Part shown: in pieces, positions 1-6,960 of the stretch | How the letters are laid out: each line of letters starts with the position of its first letter | Numbering within the stretch: the stretch's first letter is position 1 | Assembly: GCA_001797035.1 (NCBI GenBank) | Contig: MGOE01000100.1 | Span: 68,933 to 85,348, forward strand | Direction: 5' to 3' | DNA from: Chloroflexi bacterium RBG_16_72_14 | GTDB taxonomy: Bacteria; Chloroflexota; Limnocylindria; Limnocylindrales; CSP1-4 | Length of the DNA: 16,416 bases | Translations under genes and position numbers: made by a program | The notes under the pieces: generated by a model | Told to the model about the DNA's origin: nothing | The model's input: only the letters and a program-made list of their open reading frames with translations | Databases searched by the model: none

Positions 1-151
1 GTCTCGTCCTCGGAGACCTGGAGCCGGTGGGTCACCCGGCCACGATAGCCGCCGGGTGGTCGAGCGCCCCACCACGTGAAACCGGCGGCGGCGCGGGAGC
101 GTATCGATCGCCGCACGGTCGCGTCCACGAACCCCAAGGAGGAGCGCTCGC

Positions 152-622
152 ATGACCCGTCGTCTCCGAATCGCCGCCCTGCTGGGCGCGGCCGCGCTCG
201 CGCTGGCCGCCTGCTCCGGCACGAGCGCGACTGCCGCCCCGGCGACACCGGCGACCGCGACCGCTGCGCCGACGACCGCTCCGGCATCGGAGCCCGCGTC
301 CGAGGCGCCGTCCGAGGCGCCGACGGCTGCCCCGTCCGAGGCCGCCGCCGCGTGCGAGGTCGTCGACGGCGCCACGGAGACCGCCGCGGAGATCAAGGGC
401 TTCGCGTATCCCGCCGACCTCACGGTGGCAGCCGGCGGGTCGATCACCTGGACCAACGCCGACAGCGCGCCGCACACGGTCACCTTCGACGACGGCACCT
501 GCGCCAGCGGCTCGATCGGCCCGGGCGGGAGCGTGACCGTCCGCTACGACGTCGCGGGCACGTTCGCGTTCCATTGCGCGATCCATCCGCGCATGGCGGG
601 GACGCTGGTCGTCGGCGGCTAG
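152..622 (+). CDS. Amicyanin/plastocyanin-like cupredoxin lipoprotein
   Basis: This is a 156-residue exported blue-copper protein, probably a periplasmic or membrane-anchored electron carrier. Residues 1-20 form a lipoprotein signal peptide (MTRRLR basic start, Leu/Ala core) ending in the lipobox L18-A19-A20-C21. Residues 22-67 are a low-complexity Ala/Thr/Pro/Ser/Glu linker with short SEAP-type repeats. The cupredoxin domain spans about 69-156. The copper ligands are all visible in canonical order: H108, then C142, H145 and M148 in the short Cys-x2-His-x2-Met loop typical of amicyanin. C68 and C117 could form a disulfide. A strong AAGGAGG ribosome site at 136-142 fixes the ATG start. It stands alone, converging on the methyltransferase gene. 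The redox partner cannot be named from the sequence. Confidence 0.9.
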   Translation: MTRRLRIAALLGAAALALAACSGTSATAAPATPATATAAPTTAPASEPASEAPSEAPTAAPSEAAAACEVVDGATETAAEIKGFAYPADLTVAAGGSITWTNADSAPHTVTFDDGTCASGSIGPGGSVTVRYDVAGTFAFHCAIHPRMAGTLVVGG

Positions 623-639
623 CCCGAGCGCCCTCGGGC
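622..639 (+). terminator. Possible terminator hairpin after the cupredoxin gene
   Basis: A perfect 7-bp stem, GCCCGAG (622-628) with CTCGGGC (633-639) and a 4-base loop, begins at the last base of the cupredoxin stop codon. It lies in the short gap between two convergent genes, where it could stop transcription from both sides. No T-tract follows, so termination is inferred from position and stem only. Confidence 0.4.
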
Positions 640-668
640 CTGTCAGCGGTCCGGGCGACGGGGCGAGG

Positions 669-1676
669 TCAGTCGCGCCGGACGACGATCGCGGACGCCC
701 CGGACAGCAGGTCGACGAGCTCACCGGTGAGGCCCGCGGCGGTGAACCAGCCCAGTGCCTCGGAGCGGGTGACGAGTCGCGTCCCCTGCAGGACCTCGTC
801 CAGCTGGATCCCGGCGATGAGCTCCGCGTGACGGGTGCGGAGCTCCTCCGGGTCCGAGGGCAGGTACCACTCGAGCGCGACCAGCCAGCCGCCCGGCTTC
901 ACCGCCGCCCAGGCCGACCGGATCGCGGCGACCGGGTCCGGCAGCAGGTGGAGCGCGTACTGGAAGTAGGCCAGCACGACGTCGCCCTCGTGCCCGACGT
1001 CGTGGACGTCGCCGTGCTCGATCGTGACCCGGTGCTCCAGCCCGGCGGCCTCCACGTTGGCACGGGCGCGGGCCACGGAGTCCGGCTCGAACTCGACGCC
1101 GATACCGGTGATCTCGGGGAAGCGACGCGCCATCGCGATCAGCCAGCGGCCCCCGCCGCAGTGGACGTCGAGGACCCGCGAGCCGGGCCGGATGTCGGCG
1201 ACCAGCTGCGGGAGTGCCGTGAGCACCTCCTGGAAGAACACCGCGATGTCCTGGACCGTGAGCCGCTCGATCGCGACCCGGTAGCGGTCCGGCCGTTCCG
1301 CGACCGGCCAGCCGGTGCGGAACACGTCCAGCAGCTCCCCGTAGTCGAGGCTGCCCGTCGCCGCGAGCAGGTATTGGCCGCCGAGGTACTCGGGGCGGTC
1401 CGCGTTGAGCAGCACCTCGCCGACGTCCTCGGGGAGGACGATGCGGCCGTCCTCGAACCGGACGAGGTCGTGGGCGTCGGCGCCCCATGCCCAGCGGCCC
1501 ACGAGGTCCGCCTCGGTGCCGGTGTCCGCGGCGAGATCGTCGGCCGTGAGCCCCGCGCCCCCCGCGACCTCGAGTCGCGTGAACAGGCCCAGCTCCAGGC
1601 CCACGTACACGAACCACGTGCGGTAGAAGCCGCCGAGGCTGACAACCAGGTCGTCGAAGCGGTCGTCGAGGCTCAT
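669..1676 (-). CDS. SAM-dependent class I methyltransferase (O-methyltransferase-like)
   Basis: This 335-residue cytoplasmic protein has a helical N-terminal part (about 1-160) resembling the dimerisation/winged-helix region of O-methyltransferases, then a Rossmann-type methyltransferase domain. Motif I is V168-L-D-V-H-C-G-G-G; it keeps the acidic residue and the glycine cluster but has His-Cys where DxGxG would have its first glycine. The next strand ends in E195 (GIGVEFEPDS), the usual SAM ribose-binding acidic position. The KPGGWLVALEW stretch (260-270) matches the late conserved strand. The ATG at 1676 was chosen because the longer frame to 2081 is an antisense reading of the sigma gene; a GTG at 1694 is an alternative start. 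No clear ribosome site is seen for either. The gene is divergent from the sigma factor. The substrate is unknown. Confidence 0.75.
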   Translation of the reverse strand: MSLDDRFDDLVVSLGGFYRTWFVYVGLELGLFTRLEVAGGAGLTADDLAADTGTEADLVGRWAWGADAHDLVRFEDGRIVLPEDVGEVLLNADRPEYLGGQYLLAATGSLDYGELLDVFRTGWPVAERPDRYRVAIERLTVQDIAVFFQEVLTALPQLVADIRPGSRVLDVHCGGGRWLIAMARRFPEITGIGVEFEPDSVARARANVEAAGLEHRVTIEHGDVHDVGHEGDVVLAYFQYALHLLPDPVAAIRSAWAAVKPGGWLVALEWYLPSDPEELRTRHAELIAGIQLDEVLQGTRLVTRSEALGWFTAAGLTGELVDLLSGASAIVVRRD

Positions 1677-1758
1677 CGAGCCCGATTGTGACACGCAGCG
1701 GCCGCGCCGTGGCCGTACGATCCGGGGCGATGAGCCACCGACGGTCCGCGCGGGGCGC

Positions 1759-1779
1759 AACCGCCGGGGTCCCCGGCGT
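1759..1779 (+). promoter_or_regulatory. Possible autoregulated ECF-type promoter with a palindrome in the spacer
   Basis: AAC (1759-1761) and CGT (1777-1779) are 15 bases apart, resembling the -35 AAC and -10 CGT cores of many ECF sigma promoters. The 13-base palindrome CCGGGG-T-CCCCGG (1764-1776) fills the spacer. A start about 7-10 bases downstream would put the transcript start at the GTG/ATG start codons (1790/1793), giving a leaderless mRNA, which fits the absence of a Shine-Dalgarno sequence. The match is short and could be chance. Confidence 0.25.
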
Positions 1780-1792
1780 GTTGTAGCTGGTG

Positions 1793-2371
1793 ATGGACGA
1801 CACCGAACTCGCCGAACGGCTCGCGCGGGACCTCGACGGCACGTTCGAGGCCCTGGTCCGCGCCCACGTCGATCGCTGCCATGCGATCGCGCTGCGCGTG
1901 CTGGGCAACCCGCACGATGCCGAGGAGGTCGCGCAGGACGCGCTGGTCCGCGCCTACCGGGCGCTCGAGGGCTGGCCCCCCGAACGGATCCGCGAGGTCC
2001 GGCTCCGGCCCTGGCTCGCGACGATCGTCGTGAACCAGTGCCGGAACCGTGTCCGGCGCCACGCCCCGCCGACGACGCCACTGGCGCCGCTCGTCGAGGC
2101 GGGCCTCGAGCCGCCCGCTGACCCGTCCGGGGACCCGGCCGGGCTCGCCGCGCGGGCGGCCGGGCGGGACCAGCTGGCGTCGCTCCTCGCCGGGCTGCCG
2201 GAGCGCTACCGCGTGCCGGTCGTCCTGCGCCACGTCGATGACCTCAGCTACGCCGAGCTCGCCGAGGTCCTCGGCCGACCCGAGGGGACGCTCAAGGCCC
2301 AGGTCCACCGCGGTCTCGCGCTCCTGCGGGCGGCCGCGGCCGGGACCGGGCTCGAGGAGATGACCGCATGA
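1793..2371 (+). CDS. ECF-type sigma-70 family RNA polymerase sigma factor
   Basis: This is a 192-residue alternative sigma factor with the two conserved parts of the group. Sigma region 2 lies at about 18-90 (a LGNPHDAEEVAQDALVRAY-type core, then RPWLATIVVNQCRNRVRR as region 2.4). Sigma-70 region 4 lies at about 126-180, with its helix-turn-helix at LSYAELAEVLGRPEGTLKAQVHRG. The linker between them (90-125) is Pro/Ala-rich. A GTG directly before the ATG (1790) is an equally possible start, and neither has a Shine-Dalgarno sequence. The stop overlaps the next ATG as ATGA (2368-2371), so it is probably translationally coupled to the Ada-like repair gene. No separate anti-sigma gene follows. This points to a role in an alkylation response, which is inference. 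Confidence 0.9.
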   Translation: MDDTELAERLARDLDGTFEALVRAHVDRCHAIALRVLGNPHDAEEVAQDALVRAYRALEGWPPERIREVRLRPWLATIVVNQCRNRVRRHAPPTTPLAPLVEAGLEPPADPSGDPAGLAARAAGRDQLASLLAGLPERYRVPVVLRHVDDLSYAELAEVLGRPEGTLKAQVHRGLALLRAAAAGTGLEEMTA

Positions 2372-3174
2372 CTCGAACGATCCGCCTCACCGATGTCGCC
2401 CCGGGAGCCCTCGCGATCCTCGTGCTGCCCGCACCCGCCCACCTGGCCGACGACGTGCTCGTCGAGGTGGGCCTCGCCGACCGGATGGGCCCGGTCGCCT
2501 CTCCGCTCGGCACGCTGTGGGTCGCCTGGAACGGCCGTGGCGTGAGCGAGGTGGAGCTGGCGGACGACGGCGCCGATGCGGCCGCGCGCCACGAGGCACG
2601 GACCGGTCGACGAACCATGCTGGCCGGGGCGATGCCCTCTTCGCTGGCGGATGCCATCGCGCGCCGCCTCGCCGGGGAGCGACGGGTGCGCATCCCGCTG
2701 GACCTGCGCGGCCGCTCCGAGTTCGAGGTCGCCGTCTGGACCAAGGCGCTGGAGATCCCGCGCGGCGAGGTCCGCCCCTACGGCTGGATCGCCGCGGAGA
2801 TCGGCCGGCCGAAGGCGGTGCGTGCGGTGGGCACGGCGCTGGGCCACAACCCGGTGCCGCTCATCGTCCCCTGCCACCGCGTGGTGCGGACGGACGGGTC
2901 GATCGGCCAGTACAGCCTCGGCGGGCCCGGCAACAAGCGGACGATCCTCGCCGCAGAGGGCCTGGACCCCGACGGCCTGGAGGCGGCCGCCCGCCGCGGC
3001 GAGCGACTGTCCGGGTCGCGGACCACCCGCATCGTGTGCTGGCCCACCTGCCGCCACGCCCGCCGGACCCAGGACCGCTACCGGGTCTCGTTCCGCTCGC
3101 TGCGCGAGGCGACGGCGGCCGGCTACCGCGCCTGCCGCGTGTGCCGCCCCACCGCGATCGAGGCCGCCGCGTAG
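2368..3174 (+). CDS. O6-alkylguanine-DNA alkyltransferase fused to a C-terminal Ada zinc domain
   Basis: A 268-residue DNA repair protein. Residues about 40-110 are the N-terminal ribonuclease-H-like half and 115-200 the catalytic half of a methylated-DNA-protein cysteine methyltransferase, with acceptor C169 in the P-C-H-R-V motif and G188-N189-K190 downstream. Residues 218-262 form a second domain matching the Ada metal-binding, methylphosphotriester-accepting domain: C224-x3-C228 and C256-x2-C259 with AAGYRACRVCRP, the same spacing class as C38/C42/C69/C72 of E. coli Ada. In Ada that domain is N-terminal and is followed by an AraC-type HTH; here it is C-terminal and no HTH is present. The first 39 residues are an unassigned extension. 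Coupling to the sigma factor suggests that regulation is supplied by the sigma instead of an HTH. Confidence 0.9.
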   Translation: MTRTIRLTDVAPGALAILVLPAPAHLADDVLVEVGLADRMGPVASPLGTLWVAWNGRGVSEVELADDGADAAARHEARTGRRTMLAGAMPSSLADAIARRLAGERRVRIPLDLRGRSEFEVAVWTKALEIPRGEVRPYGWIAAEIGRPKAVRAVGTALGHNPVPLIVPCHRVVRTDGSIGQYSLGGPGNKRTILAAEGLDPDGLEAAARRGERLSGSRTTRIVCWPTCRHARRTQDRYRVSFRSLREATAAGYRACRVCRPTAIEAAA

Positions 3175-3301
3175 CGGTCCGGACGCCGCGACGAGCGCGC
3201 GCTACCCGACGGCCCGTCGCAACCCTTCCGCAACTTGGCCTAATGGACTAGCGCAAGCCGCCTCGGGCCGCTACACTCCGCCAATTCGCACGGAGCCCGA
3301 C

Positions 3302-4267
3302 ATGCGCCCCACCGTCAGCCCGCTCGCCGTCTGGGCGGGGATCATCACCCTCTACCTCGTGTGGGGGTCCACCTACCTCGGCATCAAGCTCGCGGTCGAG
3401 ACCTTGCCGCCGTTCCTCATGGGCTTCCTCCGGTTCCTGGCCGCTGGGCTGATCCTGGCCGGGGCCGTCGCCCTGCGGCATCGGCACACCATCCGGCGCC
3501 CATCGGCGGTCGAACTCCGCGATTCCACGATCGTCGGGAGCTGCCTTATGGTCGGCGGCATCGGCCTTGTCTCATGGGGCGAGCAGACGGTCTCCTCGGG
3601 GATCGCCGCCCTGCTCATCGGCCTGATGCCGATGTGGCTCGCGATCTTCGCGCGGGTCTTCTTCCGCGAGCGCCTGCCGTTGATGGCCGTGGCCGGGATT
3701 GCGACCGGCCTCGCCGGGGTCGCCGTCCTCGCGTGGCCGGCCGGGAGCGTCGGGGACGTCGACCCCGCCGGCCTGGCTGCGTTGATCGTGTCGCCGATGG
3801 CCTGGTCGCTGGGCTCGCTCTACGCCGCCCGGAAGGCCGTGCTGCCCGCGCCAGTCCTGTTCGCCACTGGCATTCAGATGACTGCCGGCGGGATGCTCCT
3901 CCTCATCGCCGCGGTCCTCGCCGGCGAGCTGACCGGGTTCGATCCCTCCGCGGTCTCGGCTCGCAGCTGGGCCGGAATGCTGTACCTGCTCACAGTCGGC
4001 AGCCTCGTCGGGTACACGACGTACGCTTGGTTGCTGACCATCGCCCCGCTGCCGCGGATCGCCACCTACGCCTACGTCAACCCCGTCGTGGCCGTCGTGC
4101 TCGGCTGGCTGTTGCTGGACGAGCCGCTGACGGGAAGGATGGCCGCGGCGGCGTTGCTGATCGTCGTCGCCGTTGTGCTGATTGTGACCGGGCGCGGCCA
4201 GATCGCCAGGCCGGTCCCGCCCCGGATCGGGGTGGCCGTCGCACCGGGGCCAGCGCGCGGCGGCTGA
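3302..4267 (+). CDS. EamA/DMT-family exporter, YedA-like
   Basis: This 321-residue inner-membrane protein has about ten transmembrane helices arranged as two EamA repeats (about 8-145 and 155-297). The first helix carries the WGSTYLGIK signature (21-29). Also typical of the YedA branch of drug/metabolite exporters are the GEQTVSSGIAALL segment (93-105) and the C-terminal ATYAYVNPVVAVVLGWLLLDEPLT-type region (about 254-277). The polar tail after residue 298 is Pro/Arg-rich. GGAG at 3292-3295 supports the ATG. A 127-base gap separates it from the Ada gene, and it converges with the MaoC gene 20 bases away. The substrate cannot be predicted; family members are linked to efflux of amino acids or metabolites. 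Confidence 0.88.
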   Translation: MRPTVSPLAVWAGIITLYLVWGSTYLGIKLAVETLPPFLMGFLRFLAAGLILAGAVALRHRHTIRRPSAVELRDSTIVGSCLMVGGIGLVSWGEQTVSSGIAALLIGLMPMWLAIFARVFFRERLPLMAVAGIATGLAGVAVLAWPAGSVGDVDPAGLAALIVSPMAWSLGSLYAARKAVLPAPVLFATGIQMTAGGMLLLIAAVLAGELTGFDPSAVSARSWAGMLYLLTVGSLVGYTTYAWLLTIAPLPRIATYAYVNPVVAVVLGWLLLDEPLTGRMAAAALLIVVAVVLIVTGRGQIARPVPPRIGVAVAPGPARGG

Positions 4268-4287
4268 GCAGCCGGGCCGGCGATCGC

Positions 4288-4719
4288 TCAGGTCGCCACC
4301 CACTGGAGAATGTGGCTGGCGACCGCGCACGACTCGCCGCGCGCCGTGACCGTCACGTCGGCGATCGTCCGACGGCGCACCTGGTCGACCTCCCGCACCC
4401 GGTACTCGATTGTGATCGTGTCGCCCAGGAACACGGGCGCGATGAACCGGATCCGGTCGTAGCCCGCCGAAACCGCGAACTCGCCGGGCGTGTCCAACCG
4501 CGCGCAGAACGCGGTCGAGCAGCTGGACATGTAGCCGACGAGGAGAGCGCCGTGGGCCACCCGGCGCCCGTACCGGGTGGCGCGCATAGCCTCCTCGTTG
4601 ACGTGGTTCGGCGACAGGTCGCCGGTGATCCCGGCGAACAGGTAGACGTCGGACTCCGACACCGTCTTGGCGGACGTCGCGGAGTCGCCGGGCCGGACTG
4701 GCAGGTTCCGACGGCTCAT
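4288..4719 (-). CDS. MaoC-like hot-dog hydratase
   Basis: This 143-residue single hot-dog-fold protein resembles MaoC/(R)-specific enoyl-CoA hydratases. The hydratase-2 active-site signature is present: D34-L-S-P-N-H39 followed by A55-H-G, giving the Asp/His pair used for water addition to 2-enoyl-CoA. The length is usual for PhaJ-type one-domain enzymes. The start at 4719 is set by the ATGA overlap (4716-4719) with the enoyl-CoA hydratase stop, so the two are probably translated together. It is the last gene of the kinase-to-MaoC operon. The likely reaction is reversible hydration of an enoyl-CoA with R stereochemistry. The substrate is unknown, and its place in a sugar-acid operon is unusual. 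Confidence 0.85.
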   Translation of the reverse strand: MSRRNLPVRPGDSATSAKTVSESDVYLFAGITGDLSPNHVNEEAMRATRYGRRVAHGALLVGYMSSCSTAFCARLDTPGEFAVSAGYDRIRFIAPVFLGDTITIEYRVREVDQVRRRTIADVTVTARGESCAVASHILQWVAT

Positions 4720-5534
4720 CGTCCGGTCCACCGGGGCGCCCGCTTCTCCCGGAACGCAGCGGGTCCCTCGCGGCCGTCCGCCGTGAGGGCCCCGAGTGCC
4801 CCTGCCATCCCTTCGAGCGCAAGCACCGTACCGCTGCCTGCCGCGCCGTCGATCGAGGCCTTGGCGAGGGCAACTGCAATCGGGGCGTGTGCCGCCACCT
4901 GCCGGCCGAGCGCCAAGGTCCGCGAATATAGCCGCTCAACGGGCACGACCTCATTCAATAGACCCCACGCAATGGCTGTTGCCGCGTCGACCGGTTCGGC
5001 AGTGAACGCCATCTGCTTTGCGCGAGCGGGTCCGACCAAGGCCGCCAGCCGCCGAGAGCCGCCCCACCCCGGTTGCGTCCCCACCCGTACCTCCGGCAAA
5101 CCGAGATGGACGTCGTCCGCGCCAATCCGGAGGTCCGCTGCGAGCGCCACCTCCAGACCGCCGCCCAGAACCTGACCGCACAAGGCCGCGATCACAGGCA
5201 TCGGGAGGGACGCGAGCCTGTCGAGAACCCGATGGCCAGCCCGGTCCCAGGTCTGCCACATCGCGACAGGGTCATCCTCCGCGAGGTGGCCCCACGCATC
5301 GATGTCCGCCCCCACGCAAAAGGCCCGCTCCCCTGCTCCGGCGAGGATCACAGCTCGTACTTCGTGGGCCTGTTCGAGGCGGCCAACGGCGTTCTCGAAC
5401 TCATGGAGCATCGGCAGCGTCAGTGCGTTGAGCTTGGCCGGCCGGTCGAGCGTGACAATGGCGATCGGGCCGTCGATGGCCAGGCGGACGGTTCCGTCCG
5501 GTCGTGGCGGCATCGGGTATTCGCCGATGCTCAT
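4716..5534 (-). CDS. Enoyl-CoA hydratase/isomerase (crotonase family)
   Basis: This 272-residue crotonase-fold protein has both oxyanion-hole segments (AFCVGADIDAWG at 71-82 and CGQVLGGGLE at 119-128). It keeps both glutamates used by true enoyl-CoA hydratases: E128 after GGGL and E148 in GLPEVRVG. It should therefore be competent for hydration, hydration-retro-aldol or a related CoA reaction. The ATG at 5534 overlaps the aldolase stop as ATGA (5531-5534), and its own stop overlaps the MaoC start the same way, so the three genes are tightly coupled. A longer frame to 5654 is an antisense reading of the aldolase gene. Substrate candidates such as an aromatic or short-chain acyl-CoA are guesses. 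Confidence 0.9.
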   Translation of the reverse strand: MSIGEYPMPPRPDGTVRLAIDGPIAIVTLDRPAKLNALTLPMLHEFENAVGRLEQAHEVRAVILAGAGERAFCVGADIDAWGHLAEDDPVAMWQTWDRAGHRVLDRLASLPMPVIAALCGQVLGGGLEVALAADLRIGADDVHLGLPEVRVGTQPGWGGSRRLAALVGPARAKQMAFTAEPVDAATAIAWGLLNEVVPVERLYSRTLALGRQVAAHAPIAVALAKASIDGAAGSGTVLALEGMAGALGALTADGREGPAAFREKRAPRWTGR

Positions 5535-6178
5535 GCCGCTGCGGAGCCCCGGACCTGTCGGACGACCGCCGCCGCTTCCCTGGCGAGCCGGCCGACGCTC
5601 GTGAGGTCGCCGTTCGCGAGCCATTCCTTCTTCACGAACCAGCTGCCTCCGCACGCGACCACGTTGCGCTGCTCAAGGTAGGGCGCCAGCCGGCCGGCGT
5701 CGATCCCCCCGCTCGGGATGAACTCCATCTCCGGAAACGGCGCACCGAGAGCCTTCAGATAGACCACGCCTCCGATGAGCTCGGCCGGGTACAACTTGAG
5801 CACAGCGAGGCCGGCCTCCAGGCCTGCCTGGACCTCCGACGCGGTCGCGACGCCGGGAAAGATGGTCACGCCGGCCCGGAGCGCGCTCTCGACAATGCTG
5901 CGGCTGAACCCTGGAGTCATGATGAACTGCGTGCCGGCGTCGACGGCCGCGCGGAGCTGCTCATTGGTAAGCACCGTGCCCGCGCCGACCAGGATTTCCG
6001 GACGATCTCGCCGCACGGCTGCCAGGGCCTCGGCGGCCACCGGTGTCCGGAACGTCACCTCCAGGCAGCCGACGCCCGCCTCAAGGAGGGCATCGGCGAG
6101 CGGCACGGCGACCGAGACGTCTGGGATCTCGACGACCGGCACGACGCCGATCGTGCGGAGGCGTTCAACGGCGTTCAT
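5531..6178 (-). CDS. eda: KDPG/KHG aldolase (2-keto-3-deoxy-6-phosphogluconate aldolase)
   Basis: This 215-residue class I aldolase of the KDPG/KHG family cleaves 2-keto-3-deoxy-6-phosphogluconate to pyruvate and glyceraldehyde 3-phosphate, the last step of the Entner-Doudoroff and uronate routes. Visible are E40 and R44 in LEVTFRTP, the VGAGTVL segment (64-70), TPGF (88-91), the Schiff-base K128 in LKLYPAE, and SGGI near 156-159. The length is typical of E. coli Eda. An AGGAG site just upstream supports the ATG. It lies 8 bases after the SDR stop and overlaps the enoyl-CoA hydratase start. With the PfkB kinase two genes upstream it forms the lower KDG-to-pyruvate module. KHG or dehydro-deoxy-phosphogalactonate activity is an alternative. 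Confidence 0.92.
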   Translation of the reverse strand: MNAVERLRTIGVVPVVEIPDVSVAVPLADALLEAGVGCLEVTFRTPVAAEALAAVRRDRPEILVGAGTVLTNEQLRAAVDAGTQFIMTPGFSRSIVESALRAGVTIFPGVATASEVQAGLEAGLAVLKLYPAELIGGVVYLKALGAPFPEMEFIPSGGIDAGRLAPYLEQRNVVACGGSWFVKKEWLANGDLTSVGRLAREAAAVVRQVRGSAAA

Positions 6179-6186
6179 GGCCTCTC

Positions 6187-6960
6187 CTACAGGGTCTTGA
6201 TCGTGAAGCCACCGTCCACGACAAGCACTTGGCCGGTGGAATACGGGAGGTCGCCCCGCAGCACGCAGGCAACGACTCGCCCGATGTCATCCGGCATCCC
6301 CCAGCGGCGCTCCAGCGTGAGCCCGTTCGCGATCAAGCGGTCGTACTTCTCCTTCACGGCGGCGGTCATGTCCGTGAGGATCAGACCCGGCCGGACCTCG
6401 TAGCACTCGATGCCGAACGGCGCGAGGCGCACGGCCATGATCTGTGTGGCCATGGAGAGCCCCGCCTTGCTCATGCCGTAGTCGCCCCGGTTCACGGTAA
6501 CCACCGTGGCGTTCATGGAGGAGACGTTTACGATCCGGCCGCGAAACTCCGGGTCTGCTTCGCGCTGCGCGATCATGACCTTCGCCGCGGCCTGGCCGAG
6601 GAAGTAGGGCCCTTTGAGGTTGGTTCCGATCACGAGGTCGAAGTTGTCCTCGGTCGCATCAAGGAAGTCGAGCCGCCCCGGGGACGTGATCCCGGCGTTG
6701 TTGACCAAGGCGTCGATCCGCCCGAAGACGTCGAGCGTCCGCGGGACAAGTGCCCGGCGCGCCTCCGGGTCGAAGACGTCCGCGCGGAGGTAGACCGCCT
6801 CCACGCCGCCGTCGCGCAGGTCCGCGATCAGCGGCGCGACGTCCTCGTCCGGGCGCCGGCCGTTGACGGCCAGCCGCCAGCCCTCTGCGGCCAGGTGACG
6901 TGTGATGCCGAGCCCTATGCCCCGCGCCCCGCCCGTGACCAGCGCGACCCTGTCTGTCAT
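6187..6960 (-). CDS. SDR-family NAD(P)-dependent oxidoreductase (KduD- or FabG-like)
   Basis: This 257-residue classical short-chain dehydrogenase has T9-G-G-A-R-G-I-G (cofactor loop), NNAG (87-90), N114, the catalytic S147/S148, and Y161-x3-K165. The C-terminal strand motif is GQVLVVDGGF. Classical SDRs interconvert alcohols and ketones with NAD(P)H. After a GH88 enzyme and before KDPG aldolase, the attractive role is 2-dehydro-3-deoxygluconate 5-dehydrogenase (KduD step), but the sequence alone equally allows a 3-ketoacyl-type reductase, which would pair with the MaoC hydratase downstream. ATG 6960 overlaps the GH88 stop (ATGA, 6957-6960). Confidence 0.88.
   Translation of the reverse strand: MTDRVALVTGGARGIGLGITRHLAAEGWRLAVNGRRPDEDVAPLIADLRDGGVEAVYLRADVFDPEARRALVPRTLDVFGRIDALVNNAGITSPGRLDFLDATEDNFDLVIGTNLKGPYFLGQAAAKVMIAQREADPEFRGRIVNVSSMNATVVTVNRGDYGMSKAGLSMATQIMAVRLAPFGIECYEVRPGLILTDMTAAVKEKYDRLIANGLTLERRWGMPDDIGRVVACVLRGDLPYSTGQVLVVDGGFTIKTL

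Noticed and set aside
1..35. A possible divergent minus-strand gene starting with GTG at 35 and leaving the left edge
   Set aside because: Only eleven codons are visible, with no ribosome site; it cannot be supported from this window.
299..322. A tandem 12-base repeat in the cupredoxin gene
   Set aside because: It encodes the low-complexity Ser-Glu-Ala-Pro linker of a lipoprotein and needs no separate explanation.
669..2081. A longer 470-residue version of the methyltransferase
   Set aside because: The first 135 residues are an Arg/Pro/Gly-rich antisense reading of the sigma gene and its upstream region; homology-like sequence begins at the ATG at 1676.
3361..5175. A 604-codon + strand frame overlapping the exporter, MaoC and enoyl-CoA hydratase genes
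   Set aside because: It is a frame-shifted or antisense shadow of three genes with clear motifs.
4288..5534. Reading the crotonase and MaoC genes as an ordinary fatty-acid beta-oxidation operon
   Set aside because: No acyl-CoA dehydrogenase, thiolase or acyl-CoA ligase is nearby, and both genes are fused by overlaps to a sugar-acid operon.
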